Part shown: piece after piece, positions 33,560 to 42,738 of the stretch
Numbering within the stretch: position 1 is the stretch's first letter
Layout: each line of letters begins with the position of its first letter
Assembly (NCBI GenBank): GCA_903901045.1
Contig: CAIUPP010000021.1
Span: 1 to 64,000 of the forward strand
From: an uncultured Planctomycetota bacterium
Lineage (GTDB): Bacteria; Planctomycetota; Brocadiia; CAIUPP01
Reading direction: 5' to 3'
Length of the DNA: 64,000 bases
Position numbers and translations under genes: made by a program
The notes under the pieces: model-generated
What the model was told of the DNA's origin: nothing
The model's input: the letters and a program-made list of their open reading frames with translations, nothing else
The model's database searches: none

Positions 33560-33588
33560 ATGATATCACTCGCAGAGGCCACTGTCAA
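33560..33588 (-). promoter_or_regulatory. Sigma70-like promoter for the regulator gene
   Basis: On the minus strand TTGACA (33583-33588) is followed after 17 bases by TATCAT (33560-33565), five of six consensus bases. The start is near 33553. The promoter faces the rightward one, and their transcripts overlap by about 20 bases. Confidence 0.65.
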
Positions 33589-33605
33589 GAGGGGATTCAC
33601 TGATT

Positions 33606-36600
33606 ATGCCCGCCATTGGACTCGCATTCGTCCGGCAGCTATTCCTGATTCTCGCGCTCGCCACGCTGGTTCTCTCGGCGCGTCCCTCCCCGGCGGCTGA
33701 CTTGGCGCCGGTGCCGAACCCCTCCTTTGATAAGGGACCCGCTGCGCCGGGAGACGCCCCCCAGGGGTGGAAATGGATCCTCCAGGGCAACGCGAAGGGG
33801 ACATGGGAATCCGAAGGGCACACGGGCAAATGCATCGCCCTTGAAAACATCGGCCATGACGACCAGGCGATCATCGCTTCCGACAAATTCCCCGTCGAGC
33901 CGAACCAGAATTACCGCCTCACATTCTGGCATCGCAGCCGCGATCCGATCGGACGCATGGCCGAAGTATGGGTCAGCTTCGGGGAGAACAATGCCAATGC
34001 GGGATGCCGGAACTTCACGGTGACCACAACGCGCGAGTGGCAGCAGCGGGTCGTGGAGTTCACCACTCCGAACATCCGAGAGAGTTTCCTCTGGTTCATC
34101 CTCTTTGCGCGCAGCGAGAACAGCAAGTTCTACGTTGACGACATCCAGCTTGAAAAGCTCGGCCCCGCAAAGGTCACGCCGGCGACGATCAAATGGACGA
34201 TGGAGAACACCACCGTCGAGAAGTCCATGGGCGGCATCTTCACGAAAGTAGATGGTCCGAAAACGACCCGGCCGATCACCACGGTGCTGCCGCTCACGGC
34301 ATTGAATGTGGTGAACACCGCCGCGCCGCAGACTCCGGTCGTGGACGGGCTGATTGGCGATTGGGAGTATCTGCCGTGGGCCTCCTCCATCGGTCCGCTG
34401 CGCGCGCTCTCCGACGGCGGCCCCACCGAAGACAAGACGTATGCCTACGTGGCCTGCGACGACAAGAAACTCTACATCGCTTGGAAAGCCACCTATCGCG
34501 GCGATGCCCCGCCCGCCTCCACCAAGCCGGCGGAACGCGACGGCCACGTCAACGTGGATGACAGCGTGGAAGTCCTTTTCGTGCCGCCCGGCGGCCCCTG
34601 GATTCACCTGATCGGCAATTCCGTCGGCGCGCTCTATGATGATAAAGAGGGCGATTTCAACTGGAACGGCAACTGGGAATACAAGACGTCCATCCGGCCC
34701 GGCGAGTGGCACGGTGAGCTGGCCATTGCCTGGGCCGACCTGGGCCTCGCCGGTCCTCCCGCCGACGGCAGCGAGTGGCTCTTCGATGTGTGCCGCTCCT
34801 CCTCCACCTACGCCGAACAGTGCAAATGGTGCTGGCTCAACGGCGTGGGCGGGTTTGTCAGCAAGCAGTTCATGGGAAAGCTCCGCTTCGACTCGAAGGG
34901 GTGGGGATTCTGCCTGAAGCCGCTGACCGCGCACGTGGGAGAGAATGTCGGGATGCTCTATGTCCCCATGTCGCGATTTGGCGGCGGCTCGCTCGTCTGG
35001 GGCCTGAGGGTCCTGGATGAGAGCGGAAAGGTCATCTGCCGGAAGAGCGACATCCTCACGCCGCGCAAAGGAGACCTCTACGAGCATGGTTTCATATACG
35101 ACCTGCCCGGCAAGGCCGTCTACACTTTCTCCATGAGCGTGCAGGACCCTCGCACGGGGGAAGAACTCTTTCAGTTGACGGTTCCCCTCAAGGCGCAGCC
35201 GGATATGGAAGTCAACGCCGAGGTGCTTCCCTTCCAGAAGCGGGTGATCGTCGATGCGGATTCTTCCCGCACGGGCCAGCCCGACGACCCGAAGGGCAAA
35301 CTGCATCTCAGCCTGCTCAATGGCGGAAAGCCGGTGATGACGGCGGATATCCCGCGCACCGCCGCGCACCTGTTTAAAGGGGAGTTCTCCATCAGGGATT
35401 GCGCCCCCGGCACGTATACGCTGCGTGCGGAAGTCGTTGGGGCCGACGGCAAGAGCCGCGCCTCAGCGGAGCAGGAGCTGATCATCCCTCCCCAGCCGGA
35501 GTGGTTCGGGAACAACCTGGGCAAGACCGAGGCGGTCCTTCCGCCGTTCCTGCCGGTGAAGGCCGATGGACTCAAGGTGTCGGTGTGGAACCGCGTGTAC
35601 GAATTCGGTCCGTCCGGGCTGCCCAGCCAGATTCAGTCGGCAGGGGAAGTGCTGCTGGCAGAGCCGGCCTCGGTGCAACTGGTCAGCCAGGGGAAAGCGA
35701 TTCCCGTGGCTTTGCCCGGCAAGGCGCATCTCCTCTCATGCACGGCGACGAAGGCGGTTGTGGAGTCTCTCCCCGCCGGAGCCGGCCCGACGTTCGCCGC
35801 CACCACGACCGTCGAGTACGACGGCCTGATGAAGATTGACTTCGTTCTCGACCCCGGCGCCACGCCGCTCGACCTGGACCGCTTCACCCTCCGCTTCCCC
35901 TTCAAGCAGGAACGCGCGCTCTACGCCGACGCGCCGGTCACTGCGCCGCCGTTCCACCATGTGATTGACAAGGAGGGTTGGCGGCTGGACCGCAGTTTCA
36001 CCGAAGGCACGGGGGAGGTGAACGGACGCTTCTGGCTGGGGGACGATGACCGGGGAATTGACTTCTCCTTCCTCAGCGACCAGGGCTGGCGTCCTTACGA
36101 CCGGCCCGATGCGGTTCAGATCGAACGCAAGGGCGGCCGTGTCACCGTGGACTTCCATATCCTGGGCAAGGTCCGGCTGGACAAGCCCGTCCGCGGCACT
36201 CTGCTGGTGACCGCCACGCCGCTGCGGCCGTTCCCGAAGGAGGCCCGGCATTGGAATACCATTCGGCTGGACCAGCGGCTGATGACCGTGGTGGACGGCG
36301 TCGATTCATACGCCAGCGACACGCTGAAGACCTATGCCGAGCTCGGGACGACGGTTTTCATGATCAGCGACTATTGGTCCAACGGGTATGGCCGGCCCGA
36401 GCCGTTCGATCCGAAGAACTTCGCCAAGTTGGTGAAGACCGCCAAGGGGCTTGGCATGAAGGTGGTCATTTACATCGGTATTGGCGCTTGGGCGGAACGC
36501 TGCGCTGAAACGCCGTACATGGCGGAATGGAAATATGTTCCGGCCATGCGATGCACCAGCGGGCGGCCGGATCAGGCGTTCACCACGGCCTGCCTGACCC

Positions 36601-37469
36601 GCGCGAACGGAGGGCAGGACTGCCTGATCTATCTGCTCGACCGCATGATCCGCGATTACGATATTGACGGCGTCTACGTGGACGGCTCGGGTTGGTCGCC
36701 GAACGCGAACATGGACATCGGCTTCGGCTACGTGGATGAGTCCGGCAAGGTGCGGCCAACGAGCACGATTCTCGAAATCCGCGAGCTTTTCAAGCGGATC
36801 GACGCGCTCTTCGTCGCGCACGGAAAGACGCCGTTCATTGACCACCACTGCTCCTGGATGCTCGCCGCGCCCGTGGATTCCTTCGCGACCACCCATCTCA
36901 CCGGCGAGTACATGGCCTATCGCGCCAACGACAACACGACCTTCCCGGAAGAGTGGTCCCGCATAGAGAACACCGGAATCCAGTTGGGGCTGCCCGTGGA
37001 GGTCCTCTGTTACTATGGCGCCGCGTGGCAACGCTACATCGCCAACACGTTTGTGTACGGCAGCGCGCCCGCGGCGACGCTGAGCAGCCTTGCCGGCTCG
37101 GGCAACATGGCGATCGTGCGCGCGGTGTCGCCGACCTGGAAAGCGTTCCTGGCGTACGACGTGGCCGGAGCGGAGTGGGTCCCGTTCTGGAAGGCGGGGG
37201 CCGCCGTTCAGAGCGAGAACCCCGCACACAAACTGAGCTACTACCGCCATCCGAAGGAGGGTCTGCTGCTCCTCCTGGCGAACATCTCGAAGGACCCGGG
37301 CATCGCCAAGGTCCGCCTGGACCTGAAGAAAATGGGATTTGCCAGGAAGGAAGCTGTTGTGAAAGTGGTCAACAAGAATCAGCAGGCATTCGAGTTCAAG
37401 GAAGGATTGCTGACGATGCCGCTGGCGGCGGATGATTTCATCATGTTGCGCGTCACCAGCGAGCCCTAA
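33606..37469 (+). CDS. Large secreted GH123-like glycosidase with carbohydrate-binding modules
   Basis: A 1287-residue exported protein. Signal peptide about residues 1-30 (LILALATLVLSARPSPAA). Residues about 36-190 are a CBM4/9-type jelly roll (VPNPSFDKG... KFYVDDIQLEKLG). Residues about 240-430 resemble a CBM9/DOMON sandwich (PVVDGLIGDWEYLPWA...). Ig-like and beta-sandwich regions follow. Residues about 890-1200 look like a TIM barrel with GMKVVIYIGIGAW, DYDIDGVYVDGSGW and SFATTHLTGEYMAY, as in GH123/DUF6067 proteins. An Ig-like end closes the protein. The substrate is unknown. It is the first gene downstream of the palindromic operator and heads a rightward operon of five. Confidence 0.78.
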   Translation: MPAIGLAFVRQLFLILALATLVLSARPSPAADLAPVPNPSFDKGPAAPGDAPQGWKWILQGNAKGTWESEGHTGKCIALENIGHDDQAIIASDKFPVEPNQNYRLTFWHRSRDPIGRMAEVWVSFGENNANAGCRNFTVTTTREWQQRVVEFTTPNIRESFLWFILFARSENSKFYVDDIQLEKLGPAKVTPATIKWTMENTTVEKSMGGIFTKVDGPKTTRPITTVLPLTALNVVNTAAPQTPVVDGLIGDWEYLPWASSIGPLRALSDGGPTEDKTYAYVACDDKKLYIAWKATYRGDAPPASTKPAERDGHVNVDDSVEVLFVPPGGPWIHLIGNSVGALYDDKEGDFNWNGNWEYKTSIRPGEWHGELAIAWADLGLAGPPADGSEWLFDVCRSSSTYAEQCKWCWLNGVGGFVSKQFMGKLRFDSKGWGFCLKPLTAHVGENVGMLYVPMSRFGGGSLVWGLRVLDESGKVICRKSDILTPRKGDLYEHGFIYDLPGKAVYTFSMSVQDPRTGEELFQLTVPLKAQPDMEVNAEVLPFQKRVIVDADSSRTGQPDDPKGKLHLSLLNGGKPVMTADIPRTAAHLFKGEFSIRDCAPGTYTLRAEVVGADGKSRASAEQELIIPPQPEWFGNNLGKTEAVLPPFLPVKADGLKVSVWNRVYEFGPSGLPSQIQSAGEVLLAEPASVQLVSQGKAIPVALPGKAHLLSCTATKAVVESLPAGAGPTFAATTTVEYDGLMKIDFVLDPGATPLDLDRFTLRFPFKQERALYADAPVTAPPFHHVIDKEGWRLDRSFTEGTGEVNGRFWLGDDDRGIDFSFLSDQGWRPYDRPDAVQIERKGGRVTVDFHILGKVRLDKPVRGTLLVTATPLRPFPKEARHWNTIRLDQRLMTVVDGVDSYASDTLKTYAELGTTVFMISDYWSNGYGRPEPFDPKNFAKLVKTAKGLGMKVVIYIGIGAWAERCAETPYMAEWKYVPAMRCTSGRPDQAFTTACLTRANGGQDCLIYLLDRMIRDYDIDGVYVDGSGWSPNANMDIGFGYVDESGKVRPTSTILEIRELFKRIDALFVAHGKTPFIDHHCSWMLAAPVDSFATTHLTGEYMAYRANDNTTFPEEWSRIENTGIQLGLPVEVLCYYGAAWQRYIANTFVYGSAPAATLSSLAGSGNMAIVRAVSPTWKAFLAYDVAGAEWVPFWKAGAAVQSENPAHKLSYYRHPKEGLLLLLANISKDPGIAKVRLDLKKMGFARKEAVVKVVNKNQQAFEFKEGLLTMPLAADDFIMLRVTSEP

Positions 37470-37496
37470 TTCCCGGACCCCCATCAAGGAACGATT

Positions 37497-38612
37497 ATGA
37501 ACGGACGAGAAAGATTTCAGCGCGTCCTGCGCTACCAGCCAGTCGACCGCGTGCCGAATTTCGAGGTCGGAGTCATGCGTGAGACGCTCACCGCCTGGCT
37601 CGCGCAGGGAATGCCGAAGAACACCGGCATCACTCGAAAATCGATCATCACATTCAACGGGAACGATTTCTTCGGACAGGATCGGCAGATGTGCCTGGGG
37701 GTCAACCTCGGCCTCATTCCCCGCTTCAGCAGACGGATTCTCCAGGATGACGGCCGTCTCATCACCGTGCGAACACCCAGCGGAATCGTGGTGCGCGCCA
37801 TGCGCGACAACTCCTGCATGCCGCAATACCTCACCTGGCCGGTTCGCAACCGGCAGGATTTCGAGAGCATCCGCAAGCGCCACAACCCCCTGTCGCCGAA
37901 ACGCTACCCCAGCGACTGGCCCGACGTCGTGGCGAAGGCCGCAGCCGCGGACTGCCCCGTGTGGGGGCCGGGCGTCGGCTCCATCGGTTTCTTCTCCAGA
38001 ATCCGCGACTGGATGGGGACGGAGAATGCCTGCACCATCTTCTATGATGACCCGGCTCTGGCCCATGAGATGTGCGGGTTCATCGCCGACTTCGCCCTGG
38101 AAACCCTCAAGAAGGCGTTGGCCGAGGCCCGCATGGACTACTTCTCCTGGTGGGAGGACTTCTCCTTCAAGACCGGCCCGCTGATCTCCCCCGCGACCTT
38201 CAAGGAGTTCCTCGCCCCGCATTACCGGCGCGTGAATGATGCGCTCCGGCGCGCGGGGGTCAACAACATTCTTCTCGACACCGACGGCGACCCGCGCGTG
38301 ATGCTCCGTCCGCTGCTGGACGTCGGCGTCAATGGCACCTGTCCGATGGAACAATGCAACCCCAGCATGAGCCCCGTCGCCCTGCGCCGGGAATTCGGGC
38401 GGGAGCTCTGGCTCCTGGGGGGCATCGACAAGCGTATTCTCGCGCTCGACCGCAAAGCCATTGACCGGGAACTGGAGTCCAAACTCCCGCCGCTCCTGGC
38501 GGAGGGAGGGTATATCCCCACGCTGGACCATCTCGCTCAGCCGGAAATCCCGTATGCCAACTGGCTTTACTATCTCGAACGCAAGAAGCGCTTGCTGGAA
38601 GGAAAAGGCTGA
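37497..38612 (+). CDS. UroD-like protein lacking the zinc-thiol motif
   Basis: A 371-residue protein of the uroporphyrinogen decarboxylase/cobalamin methyltransferase superfamily (TIM barrel). Seen: MNGRERFQRVLRYQPVDRVPNFE, DYFSWWEDFSFKTGPLISPATFKEFLAPHYRR and LLGGIDKR, all standard for this group. Where the methyltransferase members have HxCG, it has LLDTDGDPR, and the later Cys is replaced by Leu (LWLLGGID), so zinc-dependent thiol methyl transfer is unlikely. No other haem gene is near, so a HemE role is unlikely. It sits between two glycosidase genes, 27 bp after the first and one base before the next. Confidence 0.8.
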   Translation: MNGRERFQRVLRYQPVDRVPNFEVGVMRETLTAWLAQGMPKNTGITRKSIITFNGNDFFGQDRQMCLGVNLGLIPRFSRRILQDDGRLITVRTPSGIVVRAMRDNSCMPQYLTWPVRNRQDFESIRKRHNPLSPKRYPSDWPDVVAKAAAADCPVWGPGVGSIGFFSRIRDWMGTENACTIFYDDPALAHEMCGFIADFALETLKKALAEARMDYFSWWEDFSFKTGPLISPATFKEFLAPHYRRVNDALRRAGVNNILLDTDGDPRVMLRPLLDVGVNGTCPMEQCNPSMSPVALRREFGRELWLLGGIDKRILALDRKAIDRELESKLPPLLAEGGYIPTLDHLAQPEIPYANWLYYLERKKRLLEGKG

Positions 38613-38613
38613 C

Positions 38614-40647
38614 ATGGATTCCACCGCGGTCCGCGATAACCCTCTCCGCAACCGGCCCATCCAGGTACTGCATTCCTTCGAAGGGCTTATCAACGAGCAT
38701 GACGGCGTCGACGGGTCGGTGAAATACCGCCGGGGCTGGACGTACACCCTGGAGCGCTTTGACGAGCGTGTGCGGGCCGAGTTGGAGAAACTCGTTGCGC
38801 GCGGCGTTGGAGGAATCTGCGTCAATGTCTCGTATGACGGATATCTGGAAGATGACGAATGCTGGCGGCGGTTCGTTCGCGGGGTGGAACTGGCCGTCGA
38901 GTGCGGACTCCGAATCTGGATTTATGATGAAAGAGGCTATCCCAGCGGCAGCGCCGGCGGATTAGTCGCGCGGAACCATCCTGAGTTTGAAGCCATTGGA
39001 ATAAAGAAGATGCAGTTGGGCCGCACAACCGGGCCGTGCCGCATTCCTCTGCCGCACCCGCGCGCGACGCTGTTCGCGGCGTTCGCCCCGTCGCCGGAGG
39101 GGCGGAGTGAAAGGCTGGACGTCCCGGCCGGCGCCTCAGAGCTGGCGCTGCCGGCGGGACGCTACGAATCCGTCGAGGTCTATTTCATGGCCCCGTGCTT
39201 CGAGGGATCGCATGCGGACTACAAGGAAACGTCCCGCGAACCGTACATGAACCCGTTGGACCGTGACGCGGTGAACCGATTCCTTTCCGTGACGCATCTG
39301 GAGTACTACCGGAGACTTCCTCCTCATCTCTGGCGGCATGTGGAGGCCTTCTTCACGGACGAGCCCTCCCTCATGGCGCACACGCTGCGTCCTCAGCCCG
39401 GCGCGATATTCTATCCCTCCGTTCCGTGGTCGAAGCGCCTGAGTTCCGCATTCTATGAGCGGCAGGGCTATTTCATAGAAGACCATGTTCAGTCCCTCTT
39501 CGGCGGCGGGACGGCGGAGGATCGAAAACACAGGAGCGATTTCTGGGCCGTCGTGGCGGAGGAGTACGAGGAGGCGCTCGGCATGCAAACCAGCGACCTG
39601 TGCGCCGCCCTTAACGTCGCTTCCTCCGGTCACCTCCTGGCCGAGGAAACCCTCTGGCAGCATGCCGTGATTCACGCCAACCTCATCGGATTGCTTCAGC
39701 ATTACCAGATACCGGGAATTGACATTCTGACGTGCGAGCCGGGTTATGTGAACCGGACCTACCCGCTGACGATCAAGACGGGCCTCTCGGCGGCCGTGCT
39801 CGGCGGCAAGCGCGACCTGATGGTTGAGGTGAGCGAGTATTGCGAGTACTGGACTCCCGACAGAATCAAGCGGCTCCAAACGGATGGCGATTTCTGGACA
39901 GGCCCGCGAAACGCAAACCCGCTCGAATACATCAAGTACACCCTCGCCTACTGCTTCCTGGCAGGCGTGCGGGATTTCGGCATGTATTTCATCTGGCGGG
40001 CCTACTCCGAGGCGGAGTACCGTGAGCTCTGCAACTTTGTGGAGCGTCTGAACAACCTCGGAAGGGGGCCCGGCTATAAGCCGACCTGCGCGCTGTACTA
40101 TCCCATCGAGACGATGTGGGAGGAGTATATTCCATCGGAAAAAGACGTCTGGACGGGGGCGCTCGAAGGGCAGTCCGAACGTTGCCGAACCCTCAATCGG
40201 GTCCTGTCCGACACCTGCAAGAGCCTCCTGCTCTCGAACATCCAATTCATCTTCGTTGACCGCCGCCACCTGCCGCAGTTGAAGGATCTCGGGGTTAAGA
40301 CGTTGCTCTACCCCTTGGGGGAACAACCCTCCAGGCAGGCTCGTGACCTCTGCCGCCGGATGGGGGTTGAACTCTGCGAGCTTTCCACGTCAGACGCGAG
40401 CGGCCTGACCGAGCCGCAGCGCTCCGCGCTTTCCCATCCGGCCATCCGCGCAGGGGAGAATGTGATCTTTCACTCCTACGATGGGTTCGCGTTCATCCTG
40501 AATACCGGGAAGCAGCCTTCCTCTTTCGCAGTCACCGGGACGGCGGAGGCCGCCTTTCCTCTGCGCGAAGGCGGGCGGCAGAAGGTGAGCGGCCGGGTGC
40601 CCCTCGACGCGCTCGAATGCGCATTTCTCTTCACCGCGCCGGCGTGA
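38614..40647 (+). CDS. Putative glycosidase, paralogue 1 of a tandem pair
   Basis: A 677-residue protein without a signal peptide. An N-terminal (beta/alpha)8-type region shows GVGGICVNVSYDGYL, LRIWIYDERGYPSGSAGGL and AFFTDEPSLMAHTL; the Asp-Glu in TDEPS is a candidate catalytic acid. A middle region has GLSAAVLGGKRDLMVEVSEYCEYWT, and a C-terminal Rossmann-like part (GVKTLLYPLGEQPS) resembles the trimerisation/glutamine-amidotransferase-like domain of GH42-type enzymes. The combination recalls GH106-related or uncharacterised GH-A proteins, but I cannot name a family. The ATG at 38614 is one base after the UroD-like stop. Confidence 0.72.
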   Translation: MDSTAVRDNPLRNRPIQVLHSFEGLINEHDGVDGSVKYRRGWTYTLERFDERVRAELEKLVARGVGGICVNVSYDGYLEDDECWRRFVRGVELAVECGLRIWIYDERGYPSGSAGGLVARNHPEFEAIGIKKMQLGRTTGPCRIPLPHPRATLFAAFAPSPEGRSERLDVPAGASELALPAGRYESVEVYFMAPCFEGSHADYKETSREPYMNPLDRDAVNRFLSVTHLEYYRRLPPHLWRHVEAFFTDEPSLMAHTLRPQPGAIFYPSVPWSKRLSSAFYERQGYFIEDHVQSLFGGGTAEDRKHRSDFWAVVAEEYEEALGMQTSDLCAALNVASSGHLLAEETLWQHAVIHANLIGLLQHYQIPGIDILTCEPGYVNRTYPLTIKTGLSAAVLGGKRDLMVEVSEYCEYWTPDRIKRLQTDGDFWTGPRNANPLEYIKYTLAYCFLAGVRDFGMYFIWRAYSEAEYRELCNFVERLNNLGRGPGYKPTCALYYPIETMWEEYIPSEKDVWTGALEGQSERCRTLNRVLSDTCKSLLLSNIQFIFVDRRHLPQLKDLGVKTLLYPLGEQPSRQARDLCRRMGVELCELSTSDASGLTEPQRSALSHPAIRAGENVIFHSYDGFAFILNTGKQPSSFAVTGTAEAAFPLREGGRQKVSGRVPLDALECAFLFTAPA

Positions 40648-40695
40648 CCGGCCGAGTTATCTGTCTCCTGTTTCCCACCATGAAGAGGAGTGAGC

Positions 40696-42738
40696 GTGGC
40701 GGCGAATGGCGAGCGTGAGTCCCTGCGAAACAGGCCGATCCAGATTGTGCATTCCTTCGAAGGGCTGGCCAACGCCCTGGACGGCATCGAAGTTATGCCG
40801 ACCTTCGGCCGTCCGAGGCCCTTCGACACGGAGCGATTTGAAGAGCGCGTGCGCGCTGAATTGGGTCGCCTCGCCGCGCGGGGGATCGGCGGCATTGCGG
40901 TCAACGTGGGCTATGACCGATATCTTGAGAATGAGGAAGGATGGCGGCGCTTCATCCGCGGCGTGGAACTGGCCGTCGAGCTGGGTTTTCGGATATGGAT
41001 CTATGACGAGAATGGATTTCCCAGCGGCAGCGCGGGGGGCTTGTCGCTCCGGGGGCATCCCGAACTCGAAGCGCTGGGCATCAAGAGAATGAGGGTCGGC
41101 CCCGTGGCGGGTCCGTGCCGCCTGGCGCTTCCCCACCCCAGGGCCTGCGCCCTGGCCGCGTACGGGCAGAGCTCCGACGGGCGGCGAACCCGCCTCGACG
41201 TGGAGAAGGACGCCGCGGAGATTTGTCTGGACGGCGGCTCGTTCGACGCCGTGGACCTCTATTTTATCGCGCCGAATTTTGAAGGGACCCACGCCGACTA
41301 TCGCGACACCTCGCGCAAGCCCTTCATCAATCCGCTCGACCGCCGCGCCGTGAGCCGCTTCCTCTCCGTAACGCACCTCGAATATTTCCGGCGGCTTCCT
41401 CCGCACCTCTGGCGGCGCGTGCAGGCCGTCTTCACGGACGAGCCCTCCCTCATGGCGCACGTCCTGAGGCCGGACCCCGCAAAACGCTTCTACCCCTGCC
41501 TCCCCTGGTCCGAGGAACTCAGCGCCCGCTTCTGCGAGCGGCACGGTTACTTCATCGAGGAGGGCGTGGAGTCCCTCTTCGGGGGCGACGCGCCGGAAGA
41601 CCGGAAACGCCGGCGCGATTTCTGGAGTGTCGCTGCCGGTCTTTATGAGCAGGCGTTGGGCGGGGTATCCGGCGAAGTGTGCGCCGCGATCCGCGTCGGG
41701 CTCTCCGGACACCTCCTGGCCGAGGAGTCCCTCTGGCAGCACGCGGTGATGCAGGGCAATGCGCTCGGAGTGCTTCAGCATTTCCATATCCCGGGAATCG
41801 ACGTCCTGACCTGCGACCCGGAGCTTGTGAACCGGAGCTATTCGTTCACGATCAAGACAGGACTTTCCGCGGCGGTGCTGGGCGGCAAGCGGGGTCTGAT
41901 GGTCGAGGTGAGCGAATACGGCGAGTACTGGACGCCGGAGCGGCGCAGGCGACTCCAGGAAGTCCGGGAATACTGGGCCGGTCCCCGCAACGCCAATCCG
42001 CCGGAGTATCTCAAGTACACGCTGGCGTATTGCTTCCTCGCCGGGGTGCGGGAATTTGCCTTCTACTTCCCCTGGCGCGCTTTCTCCGAGGCGGAGTATC
42101 GCGAGTTGTGCGACTTCGTCCGGCGCTTGAATGACCTCGGTCGCGGCGCGCCGTACAAGCCCACCTGCGCCTTGTATTATCCCATCGAGACGATATGGGA
42201 GGAGTACGTCCCGTCGGAAAAGGATATCTGGACGGGGGCGCTCGAAGGGCAATCCGAACGTTGCCGAACCCTCAACCGGGTCATGTCCGACACGTGCGAA
42301 AATCTGCTGCTTTCCAATATTCAGTTCATCTTTGCCGACAGGCGCAGTTTGCCGAAGCTGCGCGAACTCGGAATCCGGACGTTGCTCTTCCCGCAGGGAG
42401 AAACGCCTTCGCCGGAGGCGCAGTCGCTTTGCCGCCGGATGGGCATCGAACCGATCGAGCTTTTCGCGACCGACGCCGGCGCCTTGACCGCGCGGCAGCG
42501 GGCCGACCTTTCGCATCCCGCCCTTGAAGCGGGACGAAACGTCATATATCATTCCTACGATGGTTTCATCTTCATCCTCAATACGGGCAAACAGGCCTCC
42601 TCTTTTGACGCAGCCGGGACGTTCGACGCCGTCTTCCCGCAGCGGTCGCTTGCGCGCCAGAAAATCCGGGGCAACACAAGCCTCGGTCCGCTCGAATGCG
42701 CATTTGTCTACGCCACCCCGGCGCCGTCCGGGACGTGA
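40696..42738 (+). CDS. Putative glycosidase, paralogue 2 of a tandem pair
   Basis: A 680-residue protein closely similar to the preceding gene product along its whole length (shared RNRPIQ..HSFEGL, IYDE.G.PSGSAGGL, FTDEPSLMAH, GLSAAVLGGKR and NIQFIF.DRR blocks). It differs in loops around residues 140-200, so substrate preference may differ. GTG at 40696-40698, six bases after GAGGAG, is the likely start; a GTG two codons earlier is too close to the ribosome binding site. The stop overlaps the next gene as GTGA. No signal peptide, so cytosolic action on imported sugars is likely. Confidence 0.72.
   Translation: MAANGERESLRNRPIQIVHSFEGLANALDGIEVMPTFGRPRPFDTERFEERVRAELGRLAARGIGGIAVNVGYDRYLENEEGWRRFIRGVELAVELGFRIWIYDENGFPSGSAGGLSLRGHPELEALGIKRMRVGPVAGPCRLALPHPRACALAAYGQSSDGRRTRLDVEKDAAEICLDGGSFDAVDLYFIAPNFEGTHADYRDTSRKPFINPLDRRAVSRFLSVTHLEYFRRLPPHLWRRVQAVFTDEPSLMAHVLRPDPAKRFYPCLPWSEELSARFCERHGYFIEEGVESLFGGDAPEDRKRRRDFWSVAAGLYEQALGGVSGEVCAAIRVGLSGHLLAEESLWQHAVMQGNALGVLQHFHIPGIDVLTCDPELVNRSYSFTIKTGLSAAVLGGKRGLMVEVSEYGEYWTPERRRRLQEVREYWAGPRNANPPEYLKYTLAYCFLAGVREFAFYFPWRAFSEAEYRELCDFVRRLNDLGRGAPYKPTCALYYPIETIWEEYVPSEKDIWTGALEGQSERCRTLNRVMSDTCENLLLSNIQFIFADRRSLPKLRELGIRTLLFPQGETPSPEAQSLCRRMGIEPIELFATDAGALTARQRADLSHPALEAGRNVIYHSYDGFIFILNTGKQASSFDAAGTFDAVFPQRSLARQKIRGNTSLGPLECAFVYATPAPSGT

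Noticed and set aside
37497-38612. HemE (haem biosynthesis) role for the UroD-like genes
   Set aside because: The three proteins differ from HemE in key motifs, occur in several copies among glycosidase genes and have no haem genes beside them.
36306-38825. 839-residue minus-strand frame across the GH123-like and UroD-like genes
   Set aside because: It crosses a gene boundary on the other strand and has no motif or start signal.
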